Shown here piece by piece: positions 29,092 to 37,423 of a stretch of 64,000 nucleotides of DNA. Position 1 is the stretch's first letter; the number at the start of each line of letters is the position of its first letter. The position numbers and the translations under genes are program-made. The stretch comes from Lysinibacillus odysseyi 34hs-1 = NBRC 100172 (lineage in GTDB: Bacteria > Bacillota > Bacilli > Bacillales_A > Planococcaceae): assembly GCF_001591965.1 (NCBI RefSeq), contig NZ_BCVX01000002.1:310001-374000 (forward strand), in the 5' to 3' direction. The notes beneath the pieces were generated by a model. That model was not told the DNA's origin and made no database searches. It worked only from the letters and a program-made list of their open reading frames with translations.

Positions 29092-29595
29092 TTGAACCTT
29101 CCAGAGGAATTCATTAATGACTATACGATTACGAGTGACACATATATGCTGCAATCTTTTCGCCACGGACAGAAAAGTCATACGATCGTCTATGAAAAAA
29201 AGGGTACTTTCCATGTACCGACGAGGTCGTTAAAGCTCGTGGATACAGCCTGTAAAGATATGGGCAGCAGTTATCGCACAGCAACAGAACGAACAAAACA
29301 GTTCCTTACCGGGAATAAGCACAAACTCCCCGTTGTGGTGGGGGTCGATGTCAACCGACAGCCTTACATCATGTTCCCTCTCTTTTCACCGAAATCTGAA
29401 CACAATGCTTGGATTGCCTATAATTCCATCAGCAATATTGTGAACCACAAAACACATGTAACCATCACCTTTAGAGACAGCGTAGAAGTCGAACTGCCCG
29501 TATTAATCTCATCTTTCAATAACCAGTATGTCACATCTTCCATGCTGTTCAAGGCCGTTCACAAACACTGGAACCGCTTCACTCCACTGTTTTAA
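29092..29595 (+). CDS. comK: ComK-family competence transcription factor
   Basis: DNA-binding activator of late competence genes, 167 residues. The ComK core is recognisable: SLKLVDTACKDMGSSYRTAT corresponds to the B. subtilis IVDRSCRFFGSSY region, followed by KLPVVVGVDVNRQPYIMFPL, HNAWIAYNSI and ELPVLISSFNNQ. The start is TTG at 29092, 8 bases after GGAGG. It is the only plus-strand protein gene in the window. Its last 17 bases overlap, antisense, the 3' end of the small gene at 29579. No K-box (AAAA-N5-TTTT) was clear upstream. A second ComK homologue lies at 35592. Confidence 0.9.
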   Translation: MNLPEEFINDYTITSDTYMLQSFRHGQKSHTIVYEKKGTFHVPTRSLKLVDTACKDMGSSYRTATERTKQFLTGNKHKLPVVVGVDVNRQPYIMFPLFSPKSEHNAWIAYNSISNIVNHKTHVTITFRDSVEVELPVLISSFNNQYVTSSMLFKAVHKHWNRFTPLF

Positions 29596-29947
29596 TCGTT
29601 TGATAAAGATAGTGCTTCAATAGTTTTTCACTTTGGTTGCGAAGGCGTATATTAGAATATCGTCGTACAACAGTAGCCCTTACATAATGAAATTGATATT
29701 CCGTGAATAAATCATCACGACCGATGCGTACAACTGACAAATCATGCTTCTTCAAATACGCCTTTGCTTTTTTCAGGTCCATTGCAATTAATTCGCTTGT
29801 TTTTTGAACTAAATGAAGATAAGGACCCTTCAGTTTAAATTCTCCTTTTTCCAGCAGCATATAATCCTTTTCCAATACAATGAGCAGCATTGGCAAATAA
29901 ATGGCTGCTTCAAAATAGCGGGCGGCAGCAGGTGGTAATTGTTCCAT
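29579..29947 (-). CDS. Uncharacterised protein under a near-perfect LexA box
   Basis: Protein of about 122 residues that I do not recognise. It is basic, without signal peptide; a moderately hydrophobic stretch IYLPMLLIVLEKDY lies near residue 16-30 and the rest is helical and lysine-rich (KKAKAYLKKHDLSVVRIGRDD). The ATG at 29945-29947 lies 7 bases after GGAGG; a GTG two codons upstream overlaps that site. A SigA promoter and a LexA box sit immediately upstream, so it should be DNA-damage inducible (inference). The stop lies inside the comK 3' end. YneA-like division inhibitors carry LysM, which this does not. Confidence 0.75.
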   Translation of the reverse strand: MEQLPPAAARYFEAAIYLPMLLIVLEKDYMLLEKGEFKLKGPYLHLVQKTSELIAMDLKKAKAYLKKHDLSVVRIGRDDLFTEYQFHYVRATVVRRYSNIRLRNQSEKLLKHYLYQTIKTVE

Positions 29948-29963
29948 TTCCACTCCTCCAAAA

Positions 29964-29977
29964 CGAACATTTGTTCT
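29964..29977. promoter_or_regulatory. LexA (SOS) box
   Basis: CGAACATTTGTTCT matches 13 of 14 positions of the Bacillus LexA/DinR box, with perfect GAAC-N4-GTTC half-sites. It overlaps the predicted transcription start of the promoter at 29985-30012 and lies 17 bases upstream of the start codon of the small gene. Confidence 0.8.
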
Positions 29978-29984
29978 TATCCCT

Positions 29985-30012
29985 ATTTTACATGCTCAGT
30001 TGAAAGTTGCAA
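29985..30012 (-). promoter_or_regulatory. SigA promoter of the LexA-box gene
   Basis: Minus strand TTGCAA (30007-30012), 16 bases, TAAAAT (29985-29990). The LexA box covers the start site, a classic repressor position. Confidence 0.65.
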
Positions 30013-30050
30013 GCCCCAATTGCTAAATCTGTCATACCCAACAAAAAAAA

Positions 30051-30081
30051 CGCCCAGCCGCTATACTCCAGCGTCTGGGCG
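30051..30081 (-). terminator. Terminator of prfB
   Basis: CGCCCAG-A-CGCT pairs with AGCG-G-CTGGGCG (one internal mismatch), followed by eight T residues on the minus strand, 8 bases after the prfB stop. Confidence 0.92.
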
Positions 30082-30089
30082 ATTTATAA

Positions 30090-31197
30090 TTATTGTGCGA
30101 TACGGGAACGGAGGTAGGCATTGATAAATGCGTCTAAATCTCCGTCCATCACAGCGCCTGTATTTCCTGTCTCTTCATTTGTACGATGGTCTTTTACCAT
30201 AGAGTACGGGTGGAAAACATACGAACGGATTTGTGAACCCCATCCGATTTCCTTTTGCTCACCACGAATTTCAGCAAGCTGCTGCTCTTGCTTTTCGATC
30301 TCCAATTGATACAGCTTTGCCTTCAGCATTTTCATTGCACTCTCACGGTTTTTAATTTGTGAGCGCTCTGATTGGCACTGGACGACAACTCCTGTCGGCA
30401 TATGAGTGATACGGACAGCTGAGTCCGTCGTATTGATATGCTGACCACCGGCACCTGTTGCACGGTACGTATCGATTTTCAAATCCTCTGTACGTACGTC
30501 AATTTCAATTTCATCATTAAACTCCGGCATAATATCACATGATACAAACGATGTATGGCGTCGGCCTGATGAATCAAAAGGCGAAATACGAACAAGACGG
30601 TGTACACCTTTTTCCGCCTTTAAATAGCCGTACGCATTATGACCGGAAATTTTAAGCGTTACCGATTTAATACCCGCCTCATCACCTGGTAAGTAATCAA
30701 GCGTTTCTACTTTGAAGCCGCGCTTTTCCGCCCAGCGTGTATACATGCGCAGCAGCATCGAGCCCCAGTCCTGTGACTCTGTACCGCCTGCTCCTGGATG
30801 CAGCTCTAAGATGGCATTGTTTTTATCGTATGGCTCCGATAGCAGCATTTGCAGCTCAAAGTCCGCCATCTTCGCTTGAAACTGTTCCAGCTCCGAACCA
30901 AGCTCTTCCTGTAAGTCAGCATCCGGTTCTTCCTTCAGCAGCTCCAGCGTCATTTCTAAATTTTCCTGTGTCGATAACAAATCGTTGTATTCATTGACAA
31001 TCGCTTTAATGCCATTCGCTTCATTGATGATCGTCTGGGCTCCCTGCTGGTCATTCCAGAAATCCGGCATAAGCATCATTTCGTCAAGCTCTTGAATCCG
31101 TGCTTCTTTGTTCTCTAAGTCAAAGAGACCCCCTGAAGTCCGCTAGTTTCGTAGCTGTAGTTTCCAGGATATTTCTTGCTTCTGCTAATTCAATCAT
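30090..31197 (-). CDS. prfB: Peptide chain release factor 2, with programmed +1 frameshift
   Basis: Release factor for UAA and UGA stops, 368 residues after frameshift. The frame opens at ATG 31195-31197 (8 bases after GGAGG), codes 25 residues (MIELAEARN...RGSL) and meets TGA at 31120-31122. The slippery site AGG GGG TCT CTT TGA C is the classic autoregulatory one: the AGGGGG Shine-Dalgarno-like element and CTT push the ribosome +1 to read GAC, and the main frame runs from 31121 to 30090. The RF2 anticodon-like motif SPF ([10 protein letters not shown]) and the catalytic GGQ (TGAGGQHIN) are present. Annotation from the main frame alone would lose the N-terminus. It follows secA as in B. subtilis. 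Confidence 0.97.
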
Positions 31198-31434
31198 TTA
31201 TAAATCCTCCAACATGTAGTGTATATTGAATTATATTCTTCCAAAAGCATTTGTGCTGGCTGCACGTTCTGCTTGAGCCTCCACGCTCTTGCAGCGTGAT
31301 AGGCGCAAATGCAACATTCTGTGACTACTGGATGGAATAAATTCTCATTATATAAGAAAATCCCTGTCTATTTTAACATTTAGAAAGCCGGCAGGAGATT
31401 TTCCTTAAATACGGTAAAATTAATCAGGCAAAAA
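31198..31434. other. prfB leader with a nested inverted repeat
   Basis: A TATAAT (minus strand, 31347-31352; weak -35 TTAAAA 18 bases upstream) suggests a prfB transcript with a leader of about 140 bases. Within it GCATTTGTGC (31247-31256) and GCGCAAATGC (31303-31312) form an outer stem; inside, GCTGCA/TGCAGC (31259/31295) and CACGCT/AGCGTG (31282/31298) are mutually exclusive stems. It may be a structured leader or a worn copy of an intergenic repeat. Confidence 0.4.
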
Positions 31435-31458
31435 CCGGACTGCTAAAAGCAGTCCTGG
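31435..31458 (-). terminator. Terminator of secA
   Basis: GGACTGCT / AGCAGTCC around a 3-base loop, extended by CC/GG, followed by TTTTT on the minus strand, 60 bases after the secA stop. Confidence 0.8.
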
Positions 31459-31518
31459 CCATAAATTGCTATAGGAGTCCATTACTATACATTCTTACAG
31501 ACATATATAGTGCTCTAC

Positions 31519-34029
31519 TTACTCGGTTACCCCATGGCAGTTTTTATACTTCTTCCCGCTGCCGCATGGGCATGGGTCGTTACGTCCGATTGTTTCAGAT
31601 TTGCGCATAGGCATTTTCTTCGGTTTGGCGCTTCCCTCTTCTTTCGGGTTCACTGCCTGTCCCTTCGCTACTTCCTCACGCTGCAGGTTACTGCGGATTT
31701 CTGCCTTCATCGCATATTTCGTTACGTCCTCGCGGATAGAGGCGACCATGTCCTCAAACATGGCGAACCCTTCCTGCTGGTACTCACGCAGCGGATCGTT
31801 TTGTCCGTATGCACGAAGGTGGATCCCTTGGCGAAGCTGATCCATCGCATCAATATGGTCAATCCATTTTGAATCGATTGCACGAAGTAAAATGACCTTT
31901 TCAAATTCGCGCATCCGCTCAGGCGTTAATGCTTCCTCTTTTTCATTATAGCGGGCCTTTACTGCCTCTTTAATGACATCGGTAATCTTTTCTGCAGTCA
32001 ACCCTTCAAAGTCAGCAGCCTGCAGATCGCCTTCGTCCAGTAAATTAGCTGAAATGTAGTCAACCAGCGCCTGCAAGTTCCAGTCCGCCTGCTCACCCTG
32101 CGTATGGAGTGCCACCGCGTTGTCAATCGACTCATCAATCATATTCTCAACAAGAGCTCGCATATCCTCTGTTTCAAGTACTTGTTCGCGCTCTTTATAA
32201 ATAACCTCACGCTGCTGACGAAGTACATCATCATATTGCAGCAGGCGTTTACGTGCATCAAAGTTATTTCCTTCTACACGTTTTTGCGCTGATTCTACCG
32301 CGCGGGATACCATCTTCGACTGAATTGGCTGTGAATCATCCATCCCGAGCTTCGTCATCATATTTTTCATATTATCTGAACCGAAGCGGCGCATTAACTC
32401 ATCTTCCAATGACAAGTAGAACTGTGTCACACCGGCGTTCCCTTGACGGCCGGAACGACCGCGCAGCTGGTTATCGATACGGCGCGATTCATGTCGCTCT
32501 GTACCGATTACCGCAAGACCGCCAAGCTCTAGTACACCCTCACCCGGCTTAATATCCGTACCACGGCCCGCCATGTTTGTTGCAATCGTTACGGCACCTT
32601 TATTCCCGGCGTTTGCGATAATTTCCGCTTCACGTTCATGGTTTTTAGCATTCAGTACATTATGCGGGATTTTATGCTTTGTTAGTAAGTTCGAAATAAT
32701 TTCCGATGTTTCAATCGCTACCGTACCAACAAGCACCGGCTGACCTTTACGGTGACGCTCAGCGATATCCTTAGCAACTGCCTCGAATTTCCCCTGCATT
32801 GAAGCATAGATCAAGTCCGCTTTATCCTCACGGGCAATCGGTTTGTTCGTTGGAATCGCAATTACCTGCATGTTATAAATATTGCGGAATTCCTCTTCCT
32901 CCGTCTTTGCTGTACCTGTCATACCAGCAAGCTTTTCATACATACGGAAGTAGTTTTGGAACGTAATCGTCGCCATTGTCATAGATTCGTTTTGGATATC
33001 AAGGCCTTCTTTCGCCTCGATCGCCTGGTGCAGACCGTCTGAATAGCGGCGGCCCTTCATTAAACGGCCTGTGAAGCTGTCGACAATCACCACTTCGCCA
33101 TCCTGTACAACATAATCGACATCTTTATGCATCGATACATGTGCTTTTAATGATTGGTTAATCGCATGATTCAGGCGGACGTGGGTCAGGTCAAACAGGT
33201 TATCAATACCAAATGCACGCTCTGCTTTTTCAATCCCTGCTTCTGTCAACGTAACGCCCTTTGTAGACTCATCGTAGTTGTAATCTTCTTCTGCCTTTAA
33301 CATACGGACAAAGGCATTTGACTGGACATACAGCTGGGCTGTCTTTCCTGCCTGCCCTGAAATGATCAATGGTGTACGCGCCTCATCGATTAAAATAGAG
33401 TCTACCTCATCAATAACTGCATAATGAAGCGGGCGCTGTACCTTATCTTCTTTATAAAGCACCATATTGTCACGCAGATAATCGAACCCTAGCTCGTTGT
33501 TCGTAGAATATGTGATATCCGCGGCATATGCTTCTCGCTTGCCGCCCTTATCAAGACTATTTAAGTTTAGACCGACCGTTAAGCCAAGCCAGTTATATAG
33601 CTCGCCCATCTCTGTCGCATCACGTGTCGCCAAGTATTCATTGACTGTCACAACATGGACACCTTTGCCAGCTAAAGCATTTAAGTAAACCGCCATCGTT
33701 GCCGTCAGCGTTTTCCCTTCCCCGGTCTTCATTTCTGCAATGTTCCCGTCATGCAGGGCAGCAGCACCCATGATCTGTACTTTGTATGGATACAGACCTA
33801 ATACGCGTTTTGCTGCCTCACGCGCCACGGCAAATGCTTCCGGTAATAATTTATCTAAAGACTCACCGTTTTCATAGCGATTTTGGAATTCGGGTGTTTT
33901 CGCTTGCAGCTGTTCATCCGAATATCCTGCCATTTGACTTGCCAATGCCTCAACCTGTTCTGCCACTTTCTCAAGACGCTTTACTTCTTTTTTATTGAAA
34001 TCAAACATTTTATTTAAGATGTTTAGCAT
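31519..34029 (-). CDS. secA: Preprotein translocase ATPase SecA
   Basis: Motor of Sec-dependent secretion, 836 residues as in B. subtilis. Visible are Walker A ([12 protein letters not shown]), [16 protein letters not shown], the second nucleotide-binding fold ([27 protein letters not shown]) and the C-terminal zinc domain [14 protein letters not shown] that contacts phospholipid. The ATG at 34029 follows GGGAAGTGA. It has its own promoter and terminator, between hpf and prfB as in B. subtilis. Confidence 0.98.
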   Translation of the reverse strand: MLNILNKMFDFNKKEVKRLEKVAEQVEALASQMAGYSDEQLQAKTPEFQNRYENGESLDKLLPEAFAVAREAAKRVLGLYPYKVQIMGAAALHDGNIAEMKTGEGKTLTATMAVYLNALAGKGVHVVTVNEYLATRDATEMGELYNWLGLTVGLNLNSLDKGGKREAYAADITYSTNNELGFDYLRDNMVLYKEDKVQRPLHYAVIDEVDSILIDEARTPLIISGQAGKTAQLYVQSNAFVRMLKAEEDYNYDESTKGVTLTEAGIEKAERAFGIDNLFDLTHVRLNHAINQSLKAHVSMHKDVDYVVQDGEVVIVDSFTGRLMKGRRYSDGLHQAIEAKEGLDIQNESMTMATITFQNYFRMYEKLAGMTGTAKTEEEEFRNIYNMQVIAIPTNKPIAREDKADLIYASMQGKFEAVAKDIAERHRKGQPVLVGTVAIETSEIISNLLTKHKIPHNVLNAKNHEREAEIIANAGNKGAVTIATNMAGRGTDIKPGEGVLELGGLAVIGTERHESRRIDNQLRGRSGRQGNAGVTQFYLSLEDELMRRFGSDNMKNMMTKLGMDDSQPIQSKMVSRAVESAQKRVEGNNFDARKRLLQYDDVLRQQREVIYKEREQVLETEDMRALVENMIDESIDNAVALHTQGEQADWNLQALVDYISANLLDEGDLQAADFEGLTAEKITDVIKEAVKARYNEKEEALTPERMREFEKVILLRAIDSKWIDHIDAMDQLRQGIHLRAYGQNDPLREYQQEGFAMFEDMVASIREDVTKYAMKAEIRSNLQREEVAKGQAVNPKEEGSAKPKKMPMRKSETIGRNDPCPCGSGKKYKNCHGVTE

Positions 34030-34061
34030 GTATTGTCACTTCCCGTTTAGTATCAACTTTC

Positions 34062-34091
34062 ATTTTATCATTTACTTGTATGACGGTGCAA
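34062..34091 (-). promoter_or_regulatory. SigA promoter of secA
   Basis: Minus strand TTGCAC (34086-34091), 18 bases, TAAAAT (34062-34067) with an extended TGA just before it. The leader is about 25 bases. Confidence 0.6.
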
Positions 34092-34329
34092 ATAGCCGGA
34101 AGGGTTCAGAGGGAAAATCTTAAAAAGATGACTGCTTGGAGTAGGCTATATATATATCTAAAATAATAGCTTATTTTACCTTTTGTTTCTATGTATTATA
34201 AAAAATAGGAATATCAGCTTCCCTATTTCTAAAAAATAAACTATTCCCCAGATAGTTTGTCATCTCGCACAACGGAAGCCTTTATGACGAAAAAGTAATG
34301 GCTAGCAAAGCATTGAGTATATAGAAAAA
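34092..34329. other. Intergenic region between secA promoter and hpf terminator
   Basis: About 240 AT-rich bases, with an alternating TATATATA tract near 34149-34157. No gene or RNA is supported. Confidence 0.5.
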
Positions 34330-34364
34330 ACGCCCGCCTCCCACATGATTGGGAAGGCGGGCGT
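34330..34364 (-). terminator. Terminator of hpf
   Basis: A GC-rich stem of about 14 bp (ACGCCCGCCT-type arm and complement, one bulge) with a 6-base loop and TTTTTT on the minus strand, 9 bases after the hpf stop. Confidence 0.93.
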
Positions 34365-34372
34365 CTATTTAG

Positions 34373-34930
34373 TTAGTTCGCTTCTGTTTCAATTAAGCCA
34401 TATTTTCCGTCTTTACGTTTGTAGACGATATTTGTGCCGTCTGTTTCGGCATCCGTAAAGATGTAGAAATCATGCCCCAATAAGTTCATTTGAAGAATTG
34501 CTTCTTCCTGATCCATTGGTTTTAAGTTAAATTGTTTCGTGCGTACGATTTGGTATTCTTCGTCCGTCTCTGTTTCCGGTTCAGCCAGCGCGACATTTGC
34601 AAAGTAAGTACCTGCTCCCTCACGCTCCCGGAATTTACGGTTTACCTTTGTTTTGTGCTTGCGAATTTGACGCTCTAATTTGTCTACGATAAGATCAATA
34701 GCAGCATACATATCGTTATGACGCTCTTCTGCACGAAGCGTAACATTTTTCATCGGAATTGTTACTTCTACTTTCGTCTGCTTATCATTGTAGACCTTTA
34801 AATTGACGTTTGCTTTCGCATCCACGTCTTCATTAAAATAGCGTTCGACCTTCTCGACTTTCGTCTCGACATACTCACGAATCGCTGGAGTTACCTCAAT
34901 GTTTTCGCCACGAATGTTAAACTTTAGCAT
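34373..34930 (-). CDS. hpf: Ribosome hibernation promoting factor, long form
   Basis: Cytoplasmic protein of 185 residues that dimerises 70S ribosomes into inactive 100S particles. The N-terminal S30AE domain (FNIRGENIEVTPAIREYVE...) and the C-terminal dimerisation domain (EEYQIVRTKQFNLKPMDQEE) mark the long form. The ATG at 34930 follows GGAGGA. B. subtilis hpf (yvyD) also precedes secA. No SigB or SigH promoter was clear in the short upstream gap. Confidence 0.96.
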   Translation of the reverse strand: MLKFNIRGENIEVTPAIREYVETKVEKVERYFNEDVDAKANVNLKVYNDKQTKVEVTIPMKNVTLRAEERHNDMYAAIDLIVDKLERQIRKHKTKVNRKFREREGAGTYFANVALAEPETETDEEYQIVRTKQFNLKPMDQEEAILQMNLLGHDFYIFTDAETDGTNIVYKRKDGKYGLIETEAN

Positions 34931-35015
34931 GTAAACTCCTCCTTCAATACGGCTATATTACTTATTTCGATATCCAACCGCAAAATCCTGCCGAATCAAA
35001 AAAATCTTTGAAAAA

Positions 35016-35405
35016 TTATCCCTGATTTTTTGATCCGAACGTCTCTTTCCGACGTCTTGCTTTCAGCTCACTGATGATCAATGATTCCACACCCGGCTGA
35101 TTATAGAAGACGATACCATATTGATACCCGCTTCCAAATTTTTTACTCCACACAATTTCACCGATTCCACGAATTTCCGTATGATCGAGTGTGAAGGAAA
35201 TCTCCAATTGCAATACTTTATTTATATAACTACTCAAGTCCGCTTCCGTCATCATTTTCATGCCGCGCGGACTGACATCCAGTACCTTGCACGCCAGGCG
35301 GCTTTCCCTGGTTCCAATCGGCTTTCCGTCAATCATCACGACAAACCCCGCATCAAGCGGCTCGCCGAACGAAAAACGGAACCCTTCTTTTCTTTTAAAA
35401 ATCAT
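35016..35405 (-). CDS. PilZ-domain protein under a SigD-type promoter
   Basis: Soluble protein of 129 residues. It shows the PilZ pattern: an arginine-rich KRKEGFRFSF near the N-terminus, LDVSPRGMKM (DxSxxG) near residue 45, and a beta-barrel end EIVWSKKFGSGYQYGIVF. PilZ domains bind cyclic di-GMP, and single-domain ones such as B. subtilis MotI brake the flagellar motor. The first arginine motif is not a clear RxxxR, so nucleotide binding is uncertain. A strong SigD promoter at 35450-35476 ties it to motility. The ATG at 35405 follows GGGGGTG by 5 bases. Confidence 0.8.
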   Translation of the reverse strand: MIFKRKEGFRFSFGEPLDAGFVVMIDGKPIGTRESRLACKVLDVSPRGMKMMTEADLSSYINKVLQLEISFTLDHTEIRGIGEIVWSKKFGSGYQYGIVFYNQPGVESLIISELKARRRKETFGSKNQG

Positions 35406-35449
35406 CCTAGCACCCCCAGCTGATAAAAAAGCATGTTGTTCAACTACTT

Positions 35450-35476
35450 ATATCGCCCAATATACGGCAAAATTTA
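35450..35476 (-). promoter_or_regulatory. SigD promoter of the PilZ gene
   Basis: Minus strand TAAA (35473-35476), exactly 15 bases, GGCGATAT (35450-35457): a perfect -35 and 7 of 8 matches to the SigD -10 GCCGATAT, about 45 bases before the start codon. Confidence 0.75.
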
Positions 35477-35537
35477 GCAAATAGCTGGGTACTATTGAAG
35501 GATAATCTCATTGAAAAAACTATAGAGGTATAGGGGG

Positions 35538-35571
35538 AAAGCCCATCCTTTTAAGCAAAAGAATGAGCTTT
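35538..35571 (-). terminator. Terminator-like hairpin after the ComK-family gene
   Basis: AAAGCTCATTCTTTT pairs along all 15 positions (two G-U) with AAAAGGATGGGCTTT around a 4-base loop, 20 bases after the stop. Only a short TTT then CCCCC follows, so efficiency is uncertain. Confidence 0.6.
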
Positions 35572-35591
35572 CCAATGGAGCATTATAAAAA

Positions 35592-36170
35592 TTATTTACG
35601 GTCTTTATCCTCTTTTGGCTTGTTTACCTCGTATGGTGCACGTTCACCCTCGCTCACCTTTCCATAATGCTTAGGTAGCTGGCTATACAAAAATGGGTCG
35701 AGATAGTCGCTTTGAAGAAGCTTTGATTGGAAATAATGGGCGCTTTTCTTGCGGTTAGCTAAAGAATTTTTAGGTACAGCAAGCATATCCGAACGTCCGC
35801 AATATAAAAAAATTTCCGTTCTCTTATCATCAATTTTCTTCAGCTCCTTCACATGATGCAGCCCATACCAGTGACAATGTTCATTTTTCATCGCCTCGCT
35901 CATAAACCATATCCATTCCATTCTTCTCCCTAAAGCTACCGGAAACATGCTAGAAGTATCGAGTAATTCTTTGGCGCTATCCTTTGCTCCGCGCAGACTC
36001 GATCCGACTCTTCTCAGATTATAATCAATAATTTCATACGGAGGCACCGACACGCGGATAACATCGTTTCCTTGAAGGATCATCGAATGGAGCTCGCCCG
36101 TTCCCTTTTCACGAAATGGGGCGATTCTCTTTGTCTCTCCTGTAATATGAAAGTCTGATTTCTTTTTCAT
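35592..36170 (-). CDS. ComK-family transcription factor, second paralogue
   Basis: Protein of about 192 residues. The middle, PPYEIIDYNLRRVGSSLRGA, aligns with the ComK core (IVDxxCxxxGSSYxGR), and CHWYGLHHVKELK with the CGWISHVHVKEF stretch of B. subtilis ComK; the tail is longer and charged (VNKPKEDKDRK). It probably binds DNA, but whether it activates competence or acts as a variant such as staphylococcal ComK2 is unknown. The ATG at 36168-36170 lies 8 bases after GGAG. A hairpin with a T run ends 38 bases upstream, so it needs its own promoter within a very short gap. Confidence 0.75.
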   Translation of the reverse strand: MKKKSDFHITGETKRIAPFREKGTGELHSMILQGNDVIRVSVPPYEIIDYNLRRVGSSLRGAKDSAKELLDTSSMFPVALGRRMEWIWFMSEAMKNEHCHWYGLHHVKELKKIDDKRTEIFLYCGRSDMLAVPKNSLANRKKSAHYFQSKLLQSDYLDPFLYSQLPKHYGKVSEGERAPYEVNKPKEDKDRK

Positions 36171-36207
36171 AATTTTCACTCCTTTTCAATTTAATTAATT
36201 TAAAAAA

Positions 36208-36241
36208 AGGAGTATACTTGCAATATGGCAGGTATACTCCT
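36208..36241 (-). terminator. Terminator (or operator) upstream of the second comK gene
   Basis: Perfect 10-bp arms AGGAGTATAC / GTATACTCCT with a 14-base spacer, followed on the minus strand by seven T residues. It would end transcription of the small reading frame at 36247-36312. Confidence 0.7.
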
Positions 36242-36246
36242 GCTCC

Positions 36247-36312
36247 TTAAATCCTCAAGTACTGAGTCTTCCTGGACAACTTACTTGGGGATTTTATTTT
36301 TGCCTCTTTCAC
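36247..36312 (-). CDS. Candidate 21-residue cationic peptide
   Basis: A GTG (36310-36312) opens a frame of 21 codons, starting MKEAKIKSPS and ending at TAA 36247-36249, with nine basic residues. It is preceded at 7 bases by AAAGGAGGTGA, a full-length consensus ribosome binding site, and followed 6 bases later by a strong terminator. No family is recognised. The unusually good binding site and the matched terminator are the only evidence; it could also be the end of a regulatory RNA. Confidence 0.35.
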   Translation of the reverse strand: MKEAKIKSPSKLSRKTQYLRI

Positions 36313-36937
36313 ATCTTATTCACCTCCTTTAATTGGCTACTCCACAAACAGTTTCGACAAAAACTAAGTAAGCAGGCACACATCCCCCTCATATTTTTAC
36401 TTCATATATATACAATTTTTCTGCTGATCTGGCTGTTTTCTACGTTGTGGAAATTACGAGTCTTGCTTTCTAGTAGACTACTGAAATAAATGTGCGAGGG
36501 TAGATCCGTATGCTCTAGGTGTAATTGGTGAAAAGCCGCTTTTCATGGGGTAAATTGGCTTTTCTGCTGATGCGGGCATAGTAATTGAAGTACCGTAATT
36601 GAGGTTGTCCTGCCATGATGTCGGGTAGAAATCTGAGATATAGGAGCATGAAAAATAGCACATAGGCCTATTTAACTCTACCTTCTCGTCCTTTCTCTCT
36701 ACGACTACATTGTAACTGTATACATAATTTATGTCTATATTTTCAAAATAATTAAATTATTGAGGTCTCATTTTTGTACTTTATTCTTCTTAAATTATTG
36801 GTTCTTTTTCTCTTTTTCACGGAAAAAGGACGATTGATAAGTGCATTTTTCGACATTTACTAGCTTTCAACCCGTGTTTGCGGTTATATACATTCATTTT
36901 TTACTTAGCTGTGCATACTCTTTTTACTCAATAAAAT
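36313..36937. other. Long intergenic region with no supported gene
   Basis: About 620 AT-rich bases. A 61-codon open frame (36478-36663, minus) lacks a ribosome binding site and is not annotated. No tRNA, CRISPR or recognised riboswitch was seen. Confidence 0.5.
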
Positions 36938-36974
36938 ATGCCATCTAACAGGCGTATTACCTGCTAAATGGCAT
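36938..36974 (-). terminator. Terminator of the flaG-fliD-fliT-fliS operon
   Basis: ATGCCATTTAGCAGG pairs fully (two G-U) with CCTGTTAGATGGCAT around a 7-base loop, then ATTTTATT on the minus strand, 20 bases after fliS. Confidence 0.85.
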
Positions 36975-36993
36975 GTACAAAAGTAGTTTTTAA

Positions 36994-37398
36994 TTATACT
37001 TGCTGGGCGCTGCCGTATTGCTGCTGGCGCGTAATTTTGATAACTTCCTTCCATGTATCACGGAACTCTGTTACTAGGCCCTCCACCTCTTCAATAATAG
37101 CAATATCGTTTTGAATATTTGCTTCTATCAGGCGACGGTTCATATAATCGTATAATGGCAGCATTTGTTTAGAAATGTCGATATCCATATTTAACGTGGA
37201 CATTAGTTCTGCGATGATTGCTTGTGCACGTTGGATGTTATGGTTTTTTTCTTGTATATTCTTATCTGTAATAGCTACTTTCGCTTTTCCTAAAAACTTG
37301 ATACAACCGTTATATAACATTAAAGTCAATTCACCAGGCGAGGCAGTCGTTACACTATTTTGTTTGTATGCATTATATGCATTTGTTTGTGCTGTCAC
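36994..37398 (-). CDS. fliS: Flagellin chaperone FliS
   Basis: Cytoplasmic export chaperone of 134 residues that binds the flagellin C-terminus. The N-terminal family mark NAYNAYKQNSVTTASPGELT and LMLYNGCIKFLGKA are clear. The GTG at 37396-37398 lies 8 bases after GGAG; the GTG at 37407 overlaps the binding site. It is last in flaG-fliD-fliT-fliS; in B. subtilis the end of the operon is fliS-fliT, so the order of the two chaperones is swapped here. Confidence 0.93.
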   Translation of the reverse strand: MTAQTNAYNAYKQNSVTTASPGELTLMLYNGCIKFLGKAKVAITDKNIQEKNHNIQRAQAIIAELMSTLNMDIDISKQMLPLYDYMNRRLIEANIQNDIAIIEEVEGLVTEFRDTWKEVIKITRQQQYGSAQQV

Positions 37399-37423
37399 TA
37401 TTGACACTCCTTTGAAGCTTTCA

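Noticed and set aside
36241-36390. A 24-codon Cys-rich frame whose TGA overlaps the GTG of the 21-residue peptide
   Set aside because: The only SD-like sequence abuts its ATG, so translation is unlikely.
36478-36663. 61-codon minus-strand frame in the gap between the second comK gene and fliS
   Set aside because: No ribosome binding site before the ATG, no recognised family, and it lies in otherwise non-coding AT-rich DNA.
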